Shown here: positions 39,101 through 48,677 of the stretch, piece by piece
Position numbering within the stretch: position 1 is the stretch's first letter
Layout: each line of letters opens with the position of its first letter
Source: Novosphingobium sp.
Lineage (GTDB): Bacteria; Pseudomonadota; Alphaproteobacteria; Sphingomonadales; Sphingomonadaceae
Assembly (NCBI RefSeq): GCF_024642085.1
Contig: NZ_JAHEBV010000065.1
Span: 1-64,000, forward strand
DNA: 64,000 bases
Direction of reading: 5' to 3'
The notes under the pieces: model-generated
The model's input: the letters and a program-made list of their open reading frames with translations, nothing else
What the model was told of the DNA's origin: nothing
Database searches by the model: none
Translations under genes and position numbers: made by a program

Positions 39101-39751
39101 ATGTTGACGCTTTTTGGCCATCCCTTTTCGTCTTACACGTGGAAAGCGTTGATCGCGCTTTATGCTAATGCAACACCGTTTGTGTTCCGCGAATTGAGGA
39201 CGGGAAATATTCAAACCGACGCCTTCGTTGCTTCAGCAGGGCCAAGCGGACAATTTCCGGTTCTGCGCGATGGTGACATAACTGTCTTTGAAGCAACGTC
39301 GATCGTCGAGCATCTTCATCGGCATCACCCTGGCCCCTCGCCTCTGCTGCCCAAAGATGAGGCCACCGCAATCCGCGTGCGCATGTGGGACCGGGTGTTC
39401 GATCTGCATGTAATGAACGTTATGCAACAAGCGGTTTCCCGCCAGATTAGTGAGCCGGAAATTGATCCTAGTGAAGCACGCTCAGAAGTGCGCGATCAGC
39501 TCCACCGGTCCTATCGCTGGATTGAAAAATGGCTGGCCGGTTATATCCAGCGCGATAAAGTAACATTAATTGAATGCGCCGCCGCGCCCAGCCTGTTTTA
39601 CGCCGATTGGGTTATTCCTGTTCCCTGCGATTGCCCCCGCGTGAAAGCGTGGCGTGAGCATTTGCTTGCGCTGCCGCCTGTGGCTCGCTGCGTCGAGGAG
39701 GCGCGACCCTACCGTCACCTTTTTCCGCTAGGCGCGCCTGATCGCGATTGA
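39101..39751 (+). CDS. Glutathione S-transferase (operon copy 2)
   Basis: A 216-residue GST with MLTLFGHPFSSYTWKAL (Ser), GQFPVLRDGDITVFEATSIVEHL and, in the C-terminal domain, LIECAAAPSLFYADWV, which replaces the usual FSIADI motif. It lies four bases after the PhnB gene. The two operon GSTs differ strongly from each other, so they are not recent duplicates. Confidence 0.88.
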   Translation: MLTLFGHPFSSYTWKALIALYANATPFVFRELRTGNIQTDAFVASAGPSGQFPVLRDGDITVFEATSIVEHLHRHHPGPSPLLPKDEATAIRVRMWDRVFDLHVMNVMQQAVSRQISEPEIDPSEARSEVRDQLHRSYRWIEKWLAGYIQRDKVTLIECAAAPSLFYADWVIPVPCDCPRVKAWREHLLALPPVARCVEEARPYRHLFPLGAPDRD

Positions 39752-39765
39752 AAGGCGATTCCAAG

Positions 39766-40206
39766 ATGTACGAATTGTCCGTCAGTCTCCTGATTGATGC
39801 AGACCCAGCCAAAGTCTGGGATATCCTCACCAACCAGACAGACGAATGGTGGTGCCCTAAGCCGTGGCGCGCCGAAGTTAACTGGGGGCCGCGTATCGCT
39901 GGAGGCCGGACCCACACCACCATGTACGGCCCAAATGGGGAAAGAGAAGAACATCCTGGCTTCATCCTTGCTTGGGATGAAGGGCGCCGCATTGCAGTCA
40001 CCGATGCCATCGAAGGCGATCTGGAACCAGCCGGCCCTTTCATGCTCGGGATCTGGGAGATCATCCCAGAGCGCAGTGGGACACGCTATACCGGCCGGGC
40101 CCGGCATTGGACGCCTGAATCAATGGCCCATCACAAGGAAATGGGATTTGACGAAGGCTGGGGCGTTATGGCTGATCAGTTCAAAGCCCTATGCGAATCC
40201 GCCTGA
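39766..40206 (+). CDS. SRPBCC / AHSA1-type lipid-binding-fold protein
   Basis: About 146 residues with the START/SRPBCC beginnings VSLLIDADPAKVWDIL and a C-terminal AHHKEMGFDEGWGVMADQFKALC helix, as in activator of Hsp90 homologues and polyketide cyclases. The fold makes a hydrophobic cavity. Starts ATG 39766 (or TTG 39748 overlapping the GST stop). Last gene of the run; it ends directly against the convergent J-domain gene. Confidence 0.85.
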   Translation: MYELSVSLLIDADPAKVWDILTNQTDEWWCPKPWRAEVNWGPRIAGGRTHTTMYGPNGEREEHPGFILAWDEGRRIAVTDAIEGDLEPAGPFMLGIWEIIPERSGTRYTGRARHWTPESMAHHKEMGFDEGWGVMADQFKALCESA

Positions 40207-40794
40207 TCAAGCAAAGGCGGACGCTTTTCTCAACAACTGGTAGGCTGCTATCACATCCTGCAGTCGCTGCTCGTGACTGCGATCCCCGCCGTTTCGATCG
40301 GGATGCAGCCGGTGAACCAGTTCGGAATAGCGTAGGCGCAGCGCCCGTCGGTCGGCATCGAGCGGCAAGCCAAGCGCGTCAAGCGCTCGCCGCTCATCAG
40401 GAGTCACGGCGCGGCCATCGGGCCTCTGGGTGGGACGGCGCATTCGGGCACGTGCGGCAATTGCTTCCAGTGGATCGGCAAAATCCGCCCAGCGCGGCAC
40501 TTCATCGATCCCTGCGGTAGGACTGAATGCCCGGGTCTGGCGGTCCCAGCCATGAATAGGCGACTGAGCAGCCTGGATTTCTTCGGATGTCATCCCGTCA
40601 AACCAATCGTAACCAGCATTGAACTCGCGTATATGATCGAGACAAAACCAGCGGTAATTGCCTGGTCCATCAAAACCAGGCGCGCGTTCTCCAGGCGCGC
40701 GAAATTCGCCCGGTTCGCCGCAGCCAGGCCAGTCGCAAGGCCGGCGGCTGTTATTGACCCGGCCATGAAATCTATCGTGCTTCACCGCTTCCAC
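40207..40794 (-). CDS. J-domain (DnaJ-like) protein
   Basis: A 195-residue protein with the J domain at the C-terminus (~130-195): LGLPLDADRRALRLRYSELVHRLHPDRNGGD, with the essential HPD. The N-terminal half has a small Cys/His-containing region (CDWPGCGEPG…FCLDHI), like a zinc finger. It would recruit Hsp70 to clients. GTG start at 40794. It is divergent from bolA with 29 bases between starts. In alphaproteobacteria such a gene commonly sits with bolA and cobS; here the cobS gene is across the accessory block. Confidence 0.88.
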   Translation of the reverse strand: MEAVKHDRFHGRVNNSRRPCDWPGCGEPGEFRAPGERAPGFDGPGNYRWFCLDHIREFNAGYDWFDGMTSEEIQAAQSPIHGWDRQTRAFSPTAGIDEVPRWADFADPLEAIAARARMRRPTQRPDGRAVTPDERRALDALGLPLDADRRALRLRYSELVHRLHPDRNGGDRSHEQRLQDVIAAYQLLRKASAFA

Positions 40795-40823
40795 ATGGCG
40801 ATGGAACGACTAGAAGGGAAGAG

Positions 40824-41102
40824 ATGACAGATTTTCTTGCCGCTGAAATGGAACGCCTTCTTACCAAGGCTTTCGCACCCATTCGTCTAATCGTAAGCAA
40901 TGAAAGCGCCAACCACCTTGGCCATTCAGGCGATGACGGGTCGGGCGAAAGTCACTTTGCAGTCGAGATCGAAAGCAGCGTTTTCAGTGGCGTCACGCGT
41001 CTCCAGCGGCAACGAATGGTCAATGCCGCATTGGGCGATATTCCAGGCGGACGGGTCCACGCCCTTGCAATCAAGGCCCGCGCGCCGGAAGATCCGGCAT
41101 GA
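40824..41102 (+). CDS. BolA family protein
   Basis: The 92-residue protein contains the BolA core with SHFAVEIESSVFSGVTRLQRQRMVNAAL and HALAIKARAPED. BolA proteins partner monothiol glutaredoxins in iron-sulfur cluster handling and act in stress. It begins an overlapping run: its stop overlaps the pirin start by four bases. Confidence 0.93.
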   Translation: MTDFLAAEMERLLTKAFAPIRLIVSNESANHLGHSGDDGSGESHFAVEIESSVFSGVTRLQRQRMVNAALGDIPGGRVHALAIKARAPEDPA

Positions 41103-41983
41103 CAATCGTAGCTACCATCTTGCCAGTCACCCATGACTTGGGCGCGTTCCAGGTGCGCCGGGTGTTGCCCAATCCGCAAAGGGTCATGGTCGGACCATTC
41201 ATTTTCGTAGACGAATTCGGACCAGCGATTATCCCAGCAGGTCAGGCGATGGATGTGCGCCCTCATCCGCACATCGGCTTGGCCACCGTTACCTGGCTTT
41301 TCGAAGGCGCTATCGATCATCGCGACAGCCTGGGCAATTTTGCCACGATTCGTCCGGGCCAGGTCAACCTTATGACCGCGGGGCAAGGAATCGTCCATTC
41401 CGAACGCGGGCTGACGGCAGAGCGAGAAAATGCCAAGCCGATCTATGGCATGCAAACTTGGCTTGCCTTGCCAGATGGACAGGAAGACATCGCTCCGGCG
41501 TTTGAAAGTCATGCTGATTTGCCTCTGGTAGACGATGGCAGTGCTTCGGCGCGCATTATGATGGGCAGCCTGTGGGGCCGCACCTCTCCTACCACGCAGC
41601 ACGCCGCCACAATTTACGCTGAGATTATTCTCGCACCCGGGGGATCAATTCCGATCGATGACGAAGCGGACGAACGGGCCGTCATGCTGGTCGGCGGCGA
41701 GGCTAGCATCGACGGGGTCTATCTTGAACTTTTTGCGCTTTCCGTGCTGGCGCCGGGCATGGTTGCCAAACTTAAAACCTCAACAGGCGGGCGAGTGATT
41801 CTGCTGGGAGGGGAAGCATTTGCCACCCCGCGCCATGTCTGGTGGAACTTCGTGCATTCTGCGCGCGAGCGGATCAATCAGGCCAAGCGCGACTGGACCG
41901 AAGGACGTTTTCCTCTTGTGCCCGGCGACATTGATGATTTCATTCCCCTGCCACAGCGGCCGTTGACCAGCAGCGATCGATAA
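41099..41983 (+). CDS. Pirin family protein
   Basis: A 294-residue cupin-fold protein with the pirin metal-binding motif HPHIGLATVTWLFEG (His ligands), then GQGIVHSERG and the C-terminal cupin half. Pirins bind iron; some act as quercetin dioxygenases, others as regulators. Coupled to bolA; 23 bases before the SDR gene. Confidence 0.93.
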   Translation: MTIVATILPVTHDLGAFQVRRVLPNPQRVMVGPFIFVDEFGPAIIPAGQAMDVRPHPHIGLATVTWLFEGAIDHRDSLGNFATIRPGQVNLMTAGQGIVHSERGLTAERENAKPIYGMQTWLALPDGQEDIAPAFESHADLPLVDDGSASARIMMGSLWGRTSPTTQHAATIYAEIILAPGGSIPIDDEADERAVMLVGGEASIDGVYLELFALSVLAPGMVAKLKTSTGGRVILLGGEAFATPRHVWWNFVHSARERINQAKRDWTEGRFPLVPGDIDDFIPLPQRPLTSSDR

Positions 41984-42006
41984 AAGAATGCGAGAGAGGA
42001 CTAGGC

Positions 42007-42825
42007 ATGACATTTTCAGGACAGGCCGCATGGATCACCGGTGCCTCATCGGGTATTGGTGAAGCGCTGGCAAAGGGGCTTGCCAAGCAAGGAGCCCGCC
42101 TAATCCTGTCAGGGCGCAATGTCGCTTCGCTTGAGGAAGTTGCGGCCGTGTGCACTACGGATTGTCTGATCCTGCCGTTCGAAACGACCGACTTTGCAGC
42201 AATACCGCCTTTGGTTGAGCGGGCTGAAGCATGGTCGGGCGGAATCGACCTGTTGGTCAACAACGCGGGGATTTCACAGCGCAGTCTGGCCGCAGATACG
42301 GACTTTTCAGTCTATGAACGGATAATCGCGGTTGACTTGCTTGCGCCGATCGCCCTGACTCAGGCCGTTCTTCCCGGGATGCTTGCGCGCGGCAACGGGC
42401 GCATTGCGATGATCAGCTCGATTGCCGGGAAGGTCGGGGTGCCGATGCGCACCGGGTATTGCGCCGCCAAGTTCGGGCTCGCCGGATACGGGGATGCATT
42501 GCGCGCTGAGGTCGGCCACCTTGGCCTGAACGTACACAACATTTATCCGGGATCGGTGCGCACCGATGTTTCACGCAACGCGTTGACTTCGGACGGATCG
42601 AAGCGCGGCGTTTCGGACAAGGTGATCGACAACGGTATCAAGCCCGAGGTCGCCATTGCCCGCATCATCGAAGGCATGGCCGCAGGCGCGCGCGAAATAA
42701 TCATTGCCGAAGGGGCTGAACTCGCCATGGGCGAAGCCCGCCGCATGCCCGATGATCTGATCGACCAGATCGGCGCATTCATGCAAGCCGGTTATGTTCA
42801 ACGGATGAACCAGGGTGCTGAATGA
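42007..42825 (+). CDS. Short-chain dehydrogenase/reductase
   Basis: A 272-residue SDR with TGASSGIG (cofactor), NNAG, and the catalytic S…YCAAKFG triad motif; NIYPGSVRTDVSRNAL follows. Substrate unknown. The ATGA overlap with the next gene indicates coupling. Confidence 0.92.
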   Translation: MTFSGQAAWITGASSGIGEALAKGLAKQGARLILSGRNVASLEEVAAVCTTDCLILPFETTDFAAIPPLVERAEAWSGGIDLLVNNAGISQRSLAADTDFSVYERIIAVDLLAPIALTQAVLPGMLARGNGRIAMISSIAGKVGVPMRTGYCAAKFGLAGYGDALRAEVGHLGLNVHNIYPGSVRTDVSRNALTSDGSKRGVSDKVIDNGIKPEVAIARIIEGMAAGAREIIIAEGAELAMGEARRMPDDLIDQIGAFMQAGYVQRMNQGAE

Positions 42826-43727
42826 TGGAGCAGCAGCGCGTCAAACTGGCCAACGGAATCGAACTCGACGTGGTCGATGAGGGCCCGCGCGACTCTGCGG
42901 CGATCATTTTCCTGCACGGCTTTCCCGAAAGCCACCGAACTTGGCGCCACCAAATTGCCCACCTCTCGGACCGCTATCGCTGTATCGCTCCCGACCAGCG
43001 GGGCTATCGCGGATCGTCCAAACCGCAGGATGTTGAAAGCTACACGCCGGATAAGCTAATTGGCGACGTGTTCCTGCTTGCCGACGCACTGGGCGTTGAC
43101 CGGTTCACTATCGTTGGCCACGATTGGGGCGGCGCGATCGCGTGGGGCGTGGCGCTGGCCGGACAAGGCAGCCGGATCGCCCGCGCTGTCATCGCAAATG
43201 CGCCTCACCCTGTCGGCTTTACCCGCTTGGTCTGGGAAAACCGCCAACAGCGCGAGGCTAGCCAGTATTTCCGAGCCTTTCGCGACACCGAGAATGATGA
43301 CCTTGTCCGCAACCACGGCTTGGCCGGCATGCTGCTAAAGGCCTTCGAAGGCCGGTTCGGAACCGATGATAAAATGGAGCCAGCAGAGCGCGCCCAACTG
43401 CTGAAGGATTGGGAGGACCGGGACGCCGCATTCGGGATGCTGAATTGGTACCGCGCCAGCCCGGCCTATGTGCCGACACTGGACGAGCCTTATGAGATGC
43501 CCGCAAATCGCGCACTGCCTCCACTTCCCCCGCTTACAATCCCGACACTTGTGATATGGGCGCTGGAAGACATCGCCCTGCCGCCGGAAAACCTTGATGG
43601 CCTCGATGCGATGGTGACCGACATGACCTTGGTGCGCGTACCCGAATGTGGTCACTTTGTCCCGTGGGAAGCTCCAGCCGTTGTCAACGCTGCCATGGAC
43701 GTGTTCCTTGACCGAACCGACGCCTAA
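42822..43727 (+). CDS. Alpha/beta hydrolase, epoxide hydrolase-like
   Basis: A 301-residue protein with HGFPESHRTW (oxyanion region), nucleophile box GHDWGG (Asp, as in epoxide hydrolases and haloalkane dehalogenases), PEDIALP-type acid region and CGHFVPWEAP (His). It lies four bases into the SDR stop. An epoxide or halide substrate is plausible by nucleophile type but not shown. Confidence 0.85.
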   Translation: MMEQQRVKLANGIELDVVDEGPRDSAAIIFLHGFPESHRTWRHQIAHLSDRYRCIAPDQRGYRGSSKPQDVESYTPDKLIGDVFLLADALGVDRFTIVGHDWGGAIAWGVALAGQGSRIARAVIANAPHPVGFTRLVWENRQQREASQYFRAFRDTENDDLVRNHGLAGMLLKAFEGRFGTDDKMEPAERAQLLKDWEDRDAAFGMLNWYRASPAYVPTLDEPYEMPANRALPPLPPLTIPTLVIWALEDIALPPENLDGLDAMVTDMTLVRVPECGHFVPWEAPAVVNAAMDVFLDRTDA

Positions 43728-45069
43728 ACCAGCTCCGAAAGGGGGGATTGGCGCGGCCGTTGCGGCTGCCAATGAAAATGCCCGGCGTTCGCTGCTCCGC
43801 AATCACAACGGGGGATATGCGGAAGTCAGCAATCTCGAATTGTTCTTTGATCTCGTCTTCGTTTTCGCCATCACGCAGCTGTCCCATTTTTTGCTCGGCC
43901 GCCTCACCCCGTCGGGCGCCTTGCAAACCGCAATCCTGTTCGCAGCGGTCTGGTGGGCGTGGATGTACACGACTTGGGCGACCAATTGGATTAACCCGGA
44001 TCGAGCGATGAACCGGCTGATGCTCGGCTCGGTCATGCTGGCATCAATGATCATGTCCGCCGCGATCCCGCAATCCTTTGGCAGCGCAGCCATTCCTTTC
44101 GCAGCATCCTACGTTGCGGTTCAAATCGGTCGCAGTCTTTACGTCTGGTGGACGATGGAGCGTGATGCGTACGGTGCCGGACTCAACCAGCTTCGCATCA
44201 CTGCATGGTTTGTGGCATCATTGCCGTTCTGGATGTTCGGTGCACTGACAGGAACTATCCAAACACAGATAACCGCTTGGGTGGCTGCCCTTGCCATTGA
44301 ATACGCCGGTCCGTTTCTGATGTTTCGCACACCGGGACTGGGGCGGTCCAGTCACAAGGACTGGATAATTTCCGGCAATCACATGTCAGAACGTTGCGGA
44401 TTGTTTATTATTATCGCCCTTGGCGAGGGTTTGATTATCTCCGGCGCCACTTACGCCCAAGCGCCAGCACAAGCCGGATTGAACCTGGCCTTGATCAATG
44501 CGTTTGTCGGTTCGTTCGCTATGTGGTGGCTTTATTTCGACATCGGCGCCCGGCGTGGCGCACGGCACATAGAACATCACGCCATGCCGGGTCTCATTGC
44601 CCGCGAAGCCTTTACCTATTGGCACATTCCGATCGTGGCGGGAATCGTTGTCCTTGCAGTTGGCGATGAACTGATGCTCGCTCACCCGCTTGATCAATCG
44701 CATGCCGACTTCGTCGCTGTCGTAATTGGCGGCGCTGCGCTGTTTGTTGGCGGGCTGGCCGCATTCAAGCGCATTTCGAGCGGGAACCCATGGTATCCGG
44801 CATCTCACGCCTATGGCCTTATCGTTCTGGCAGCGATCGGCGCGTGGGGCTTGTTGCAACATCCGTCGCACTTGGCGTTGATGGGCGCGACAACACTGCT
44901 GTTCGGGGCAATTTCTGTTTGGGAATGGGTAAGTTTCCATGGCGGCTGGCTGGAGCGGATGGAAAATCGCAACATGTGGCTGGGCAAGATTTTGCGCGCA
45001 CGGATCGAAAAACGCCGTTCTCAGCGTTTGGCCAAAGAAGCAACGAACGCAGCAAGTCGCGAGGCCTAA
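43708..45069 (+). CDS. Low-temperature-requirement A (LtrA) family membrane protein
   Basis: About 453 residues, probably starting at TTG 43708 (LTEPTPKPAPKGG) and overlapping the hydrolase gene by 20 bases. About twelve membrane segments follow after VSNLELFFDLVFVFAITQLSH, the LtrA hallmark. Function is poorly known. Its stop overlaps the convergent DUF2332 gene by four bases. Confidence 0.85.
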   Translation: MTEPTPKPAPKGGIGAAVAAANENARRSLLRNHNGGYAEVSNLELFFDLVFVFAITQLSHFLLGRLTPSGALQTAILFAAVWWAWMYTTWATNWINPDRAMNRLMLGSVMLASMIMSAAIPQSFGSAAIPFAASYVAVQIGRSLYVWWTMERDAYGAGLNQLRITAWFVASLPFWMFGALTGTIQTQITAWVAALAIEYAGPFLMFRTPGLGRSSHKDWIISGNHMSERCGLFIIIALGEGLIISGATYAQAPAQAGLNLALINAFVGSFAMWWLYFDIGARRGARHIEHHAMPGLIAREAFTYWHIPIVAGIVVLAVGDELMLAHPLDQSHADFVAVVIGGAALFVGGLAAFKRISSGNPWYPASHAYGLIVLAAIGAWGLLQHPSHLALMGATTLLFGAISVWEWVSFHGGWLERMENRNMWLGKILRARIEKRRSQRLAKEATNAASREA

Positions 45070-46163
45070 ACTGTTCTGTTACTGCCACCCCAGCCGATCC
45101 ACGCGCCGTGCGGATGGGCACGGGTCACAATTACTGGTTCTTCCCCGCCCGGCCAGTAGCGAACTACCATTTCGTGAACATGCATGACCCGGTTTGCCTC
45201 CAGCGCGACCCAGGCAAGCGGGCGGTCGTGTGTCGCCGTTTTGCCTGCCTGCTCAATCGCATACGTAACTCGCGCTTGCTGGTCGGCAGGGACGTACTGC
45301 CAAACGATTGAGTGCATCAGCATCCGCGTTGTTCCGCCAGCTTGAGGTTTGGCGAGTTCGGCTTCAACAAAGTCGGCGGCGTTCATCGCCACAAGGTCGG
45401 GCCGCATTCGACCTGCCTCTCTGATTGCCGCCTCCATTCGTTCAAAGCGCACGGTATGTTCTGGCCAGATGTATGCCTTCAGCCGCAGCGCTTCGCCAGG
45501 ATCGGTCAAATCGACTGGGGCCACGTCGCAACCTTTGGCGGATACGATGGATATCGGCTGACTGGGCGGCGCGCCTCCTTCCCATTCAGGTGCGAAGCGG
45601 ATTGCACCGGGTTCCGGTCCGACTTGAACACCGCCCAAGTCATAATGATACCGATCGAGCATCAGGTTGATCCCGGCGCTTGATCCGATTTCCAGGCATT
45701 CGAATAGCGGAGGTAAGCCTTTTTCCGCCAGCCACAGCATAGCTGCAATAAAATTGGATGAGCGTCCCGCTTCGTTTGTCTGGGGCGGGCCGTCCAGCCA
45801 TGGCATAAGCTCTGTCTCAAAAGCTCTAACGGCGGCCGCAACAATTGCCGGATCGTCCAGCCCGGCCCGGTTGGTATAGATTTGGGACAGATTGTCATCC
45901 CTGCCCTTCAAATGAAGGGAATGGATACCGCCCGCAAGTCGTAGCGGCAAAGCGTCGGCAAGCGGTGCACCCGGCCAGCTTCGGACGATATCAAAAAGTT
46001 TACCCGGCTCACCACGCGCTATCAGATCACGCAAGGCTGCGACGATCCGGGCTGTGACGGGCGCATTGGCCGCGGTGCAATAGGTCACCTGATTGTCGAA
46101 TGCCGCAGTGACAACACCGTCACCCGTTGCGTTGATGTCGATGAATTTGTAGTCCGTAACCAT
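45066..46163 (-). CDS. DUF2332 family protein
   Basis: About 365 residues. LEIGSSAGINLMLDRYHYDLGG looks like the S-adenosylmethionine-binding loop of a methyltransferase fold, and the C-terminus ends PHGAWIGWGG. The family is uncharacterised. ATG at 46163 has AGGAG at seven bases, preferred over an upstream ATG at 46229. The 3' end meets LtrA. Confidence 0.85.
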   Translation of the reverse strand: MVTDYKFIDINATGDGVVTAAFDNQVTYCTAANAPVTARIVAALRDLIARGEPGKLFDIVRSWPGAPLADALPLRLAGGIHSLHLKGRDDNLSQIYTNRAGLDDPAIVAAAVRAFETELMPWLDGPPQTNEAGRSSNFIAAMLWLAEKGLPPLFECLEIGSSAGINLMLDRYHYDLGGVQVGPEPGAIRFAPEWEGGAPPSQPISIVSAKGCDVAPVDLTDPGEALRLKAYIWPEHTVRFERMEAAIREAGRMRPDLVAMNAADFVEAELAKPQAGGTTRMLMHSIVWQYVPADQQARVTYAIEQAGKTATHDRPLAWVALEANRVMHVHEMVVRYWPGGEEPVIVTRAHPHGAWIGWGGSNRTV

Positions 46164-46288
46164 CACGGTCTCCTGCCTAGCGCGCGAGCATAGGTACCCT
46201 GAAAGCTGCACCTTGGTGCTGCACTGCACAAGGAAAATCCGGTACTTGCCTTGCCCTTTCGCTGCCGTGGCCGTAAGGGCTGCGCGCT

Positions 46289-46945
46289 ATGTCCAGCGCG
46301 CTGATCTTTGCCGTGCCCAAGGGCCGCATCCTTGATGAAGCCTTGCCTCTGATGGCAAGCGCCGGAATCATCCCCGAAGCCGGTTTTAGCGACAAGAGTA
46401 ACCGCGCACTATCATTTGCCTGCGAGGGATCAGATACCCGGATTATCCGCGTCCGCGCGTTCGACGTCGCCACCTTTGTGGCCCACGGCGCCGCCCAGCT
46501 GGGCATCGTCGGTTCAGACGTAGTTGAAGAGTTTGCTTATTCCGATCTCTACGCCCCGGTCGATCTCGATATCGGCCATTGCCGTCTTTCAGTGGCTGAA
46601 CCGGTGGCAAACAGTGCAGCAAATCCACGGGCCAGCCATCTTCGGGTTGCCAGCAAGTATCCAAACCTCACCCGCCGTCACTTTGAAGGTATGGGTGTGC
46701 AGGCTGAAGTGGTGAAGTTGAACGGCGCGATGGAACTGGCTCCTGGCCTGGGCCTTGCTAGTCGGATCGTCGATTTGGTTTCGACCGGGCGGACGCTCAA
46801 AGACAACGGCTTGGTGGAAACCAGTCGTATCCTCGACGTATCCGCCCGCCTTATTGTCAATCGCGCCGCGCTGAAAACCGACGAACGTGTTGGCCAACTG
46901 GTCGCTGCGTTCCGATCCCTTGTTGGCGAAGCAAGGGCCGCCTGA
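46289..46945 (+). CDS. hisG: ATP phosphoribosyltransferase, short form
   Basis: A 218-residue HisG with [15 protein letters not shown] and [27 protein letters not shown]. The short form lacks the C-terminal regulatory domain and needs HisZ as partner for activity and feedback; hisZ is not in this window. It performs the first step of histidine synthesis. The stop overlaps the hisD start. Confidence 0.96.
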   Translation: MSSALIFAVPKGRILDEALPLMASAGIIPEAGFSDKSNRALSFACEGSDTRIIRVRAFDVATFVAHGAAQLGIVGSDVVEEFAYSDLYAPVDLDIGHCRLSVAEPVANSAANPRASHLRVASKYPNLTRRHFEGMGVQAEVVKLNGAMELAPGLGLASRIVDLVSTGRTLKDNGLVETSRILDVSARLIVNRAALKTDERVGQLVAAFRSLVGEARAA

Positions 46946-48237
46946 TGCATCGACTCAACACTCGCGATCCCGGATTTGAACTAGCGTTCCGCCGCCTGGT
47001 TACGGATCGCCGCGAAAGCAGCGACGATGTGGCACGCGATGTAGAAGTGATTCTGGCCGATGTCCGCAACAGAGGGGATGCGGCTGTCGCTGATCTTACC
47101 GCGCGTTTCGATGGTCACACCCTGTTGAGCGATGCCGATTGGACCATAACGCCCCAGGCTTGCCGCGAAGCGTTTGAGGATTTGAAGCCGGACCTTCGCG
47201 CCGCTCTTGAACTGGCCGCGGAACGGATCCGTGCATATCACGAGAGCCAACGCCCGGCCGATCGCGACGAGACCGACAAACAAGGTGTGCGCATGGGTGC
47301 GCGCTGGCTGCCGGTTGATGCAGCGGGCTTATACGTTCCAGGGGGGCGTGCGGCCTACCCCTCGTCGCTCCTGATGAATGCCATCCCGGCCAAAGTCGCC
47401 GGAGTCGAGCGGTTGGTAGTCGTCACTCCTGCGTCCAAGGGCCAGGTCAATTCGCTGGTTTTGGCCGCCGCTCACTTGGCCGGAGTAGACGAGGTTTGGC
47501 GTATCGGCGGCGCACAGGCCGTGGCGGCGCTGGCCTATGGGACCCAGCGGATCAACGCTGTCGATGTAATCGTTGGTCCGGGAAATGCCTGGGTGGCTGA
47601 GGCCAAGCGACAGCTTTACGGTGTTGTCGGGATCGACATGGTCGCCGGGCCTAGTGAAATCTTGCTCATTGCCGATGGCCGGAATGATCCGGAATGGACC
47701 GCTGCCGACTTGCTCAGCCAAGCCGAACATGATCCTTCTGCGCAGTCGATCCTGATTACTGATGATCCTTTGTTCGCCGATATGGTAGCGGACCGTATCG
47801 GCGTCGAATTGGCAATGTTGCCGACCGCGCGTGTCGCGGCAGAAAGCTGGAACACGCACGGCACGATCATCGAGGTGGCCACTCTGGACGAAGCCCCGGC
47901 CCTGGCAAACGCCCTCGCCGCCGAACACGTCCAGATCGCGACCGATGATGCCGAAGCGCTGTTCCGCAAGATCCGCCATGCTGGATCTGTCTTCCTTGGC
48001 CGCATGTCTCCCGAAGCCGTTGGTGATTATGTCGCAGGGCCTAACCACGTCCTCCCGACCGGGCGCCGTGCGCGATTTTCCTCCGGATTGTCTGTGCTTG
48101 ATTTTATGAAGCGCACCAGTTTCATTGAGCTTGATGTCGCGGCTCTCAAAGCCATTGGCCCCGCCGCGATCGAGTTGGCCGATGCTGAAGGTCTGGCTGC
48201 GCACGCCCGCTCGATCGAAGTAAGGCTTGGCATATGA
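46945..48237 (+). CDS. hisD: Histidinol dehydrogenase
   Basis: A 430-residue enzyme with GGRAAYPSSLLMNAIPAK, the zinc ligand region SQAEHDP, and GPNHVLPTGRRARFSSGLSV near residue 370. It oxidises histidinol to histidine in two NAD-dependent steps. Its ATG overlaps the hisG stop (TGATG); its stop overlaps nusB. Confidence 0.97.
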   Translation: MHRLNTRDPGFELAFRRLVTDRRESSDDVARDVEVILADVRNRGDAAVADLTARFDGHTLLSDADWTITPQACREAFEDLKPDLRAALELAAERIRAYHESQRPADRDETDKQGVRMGARWLPVDAAGLYVPGGRAAYPSSLLMNAIPAKVAGVERLVVVTPASKGQVNSLVLAAAHLAGVDEVWRIGGAQAVAALAYGTQRINAVDVIVGPGNAWVAEAKRQLYGVVGIDMVAGPSEILLIADGRNDPEWTAADLLSQAEHDPSAQSILITDDPLFADMVADRIGVELAMLPTARVAAESWNTHGTIIEVATLDEAPALANALAAEHVQIATDDAEALFRKIRHAGSVFLGRMSPEAVGDYVAGPNHVLPTGRRARFSSGLSVLDFMKRTSFIELDVAALKAIGPAAIELADAEGLAAHARSIEVRLGI

Positions 48238-48677
48238 AGCCATCATCGCAAAAGCGCGCCGCGGCGCGTCTCGCCGCCGTTCAGGCACTTTATCAGCTGG
48301 CGATGGAATCGACCCCGATGGCCTCGCTGCTGGACGAGTTTCACCGTCATCGCTTGGGCGCAGAGATCGAAGGTGATCAGTACGCAGATGCCGAAGTCGC
48401 GTTCTTCGACGCGATCGTTCAGGGCGTTTTCGCCCGTTATGAAGAGATCGACGCACTTCTTGAGGAGCGTTTGGCAGAAGGATGGAAGCTTGAGCGACTG
48501 GACCGGACAATGCACCAGATACTTCGCGCTGGTACATGGGAACTGATGGCCCGTCCCGATATTCCGACCGCGACTGCAATTAGTGAGTATGTAGATGTCG
48601 CCCATGCCTTTTTCGAAGTGCGAGAGGCTAAGTTCGTTAATGGCGTGCTCGACGCTGTATCCAAGGCGGTGCGCTGA
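48234..48677 (+). CDS. nusB: Transcription antitermination factor NusB
   Basis: A 147-residue all-helical protein with RLAAVQALYQL at the N-terminus and LDRTMHQILRAGTWELM…EYVDVAHAFFEVREAKFVNGVLDAV. NusB, with S10, stops premature termination in rRNA operons. Coupled to hisD by ATGA and to thiL by CTGA. Confidence 0.95.
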   Translation: MKPSSQKRAAARLAAVQALYQLAMESTPMASLLDEFHRHRLGAEIEGDQYADAEVAFFDAIVQGVFARYEEIDALLEERLAEGWKLERLDRTMHQILRAGTWELMARPDIPTATAISEYVDVAHAFFEVREAKFVNGVLDAVSKAVR

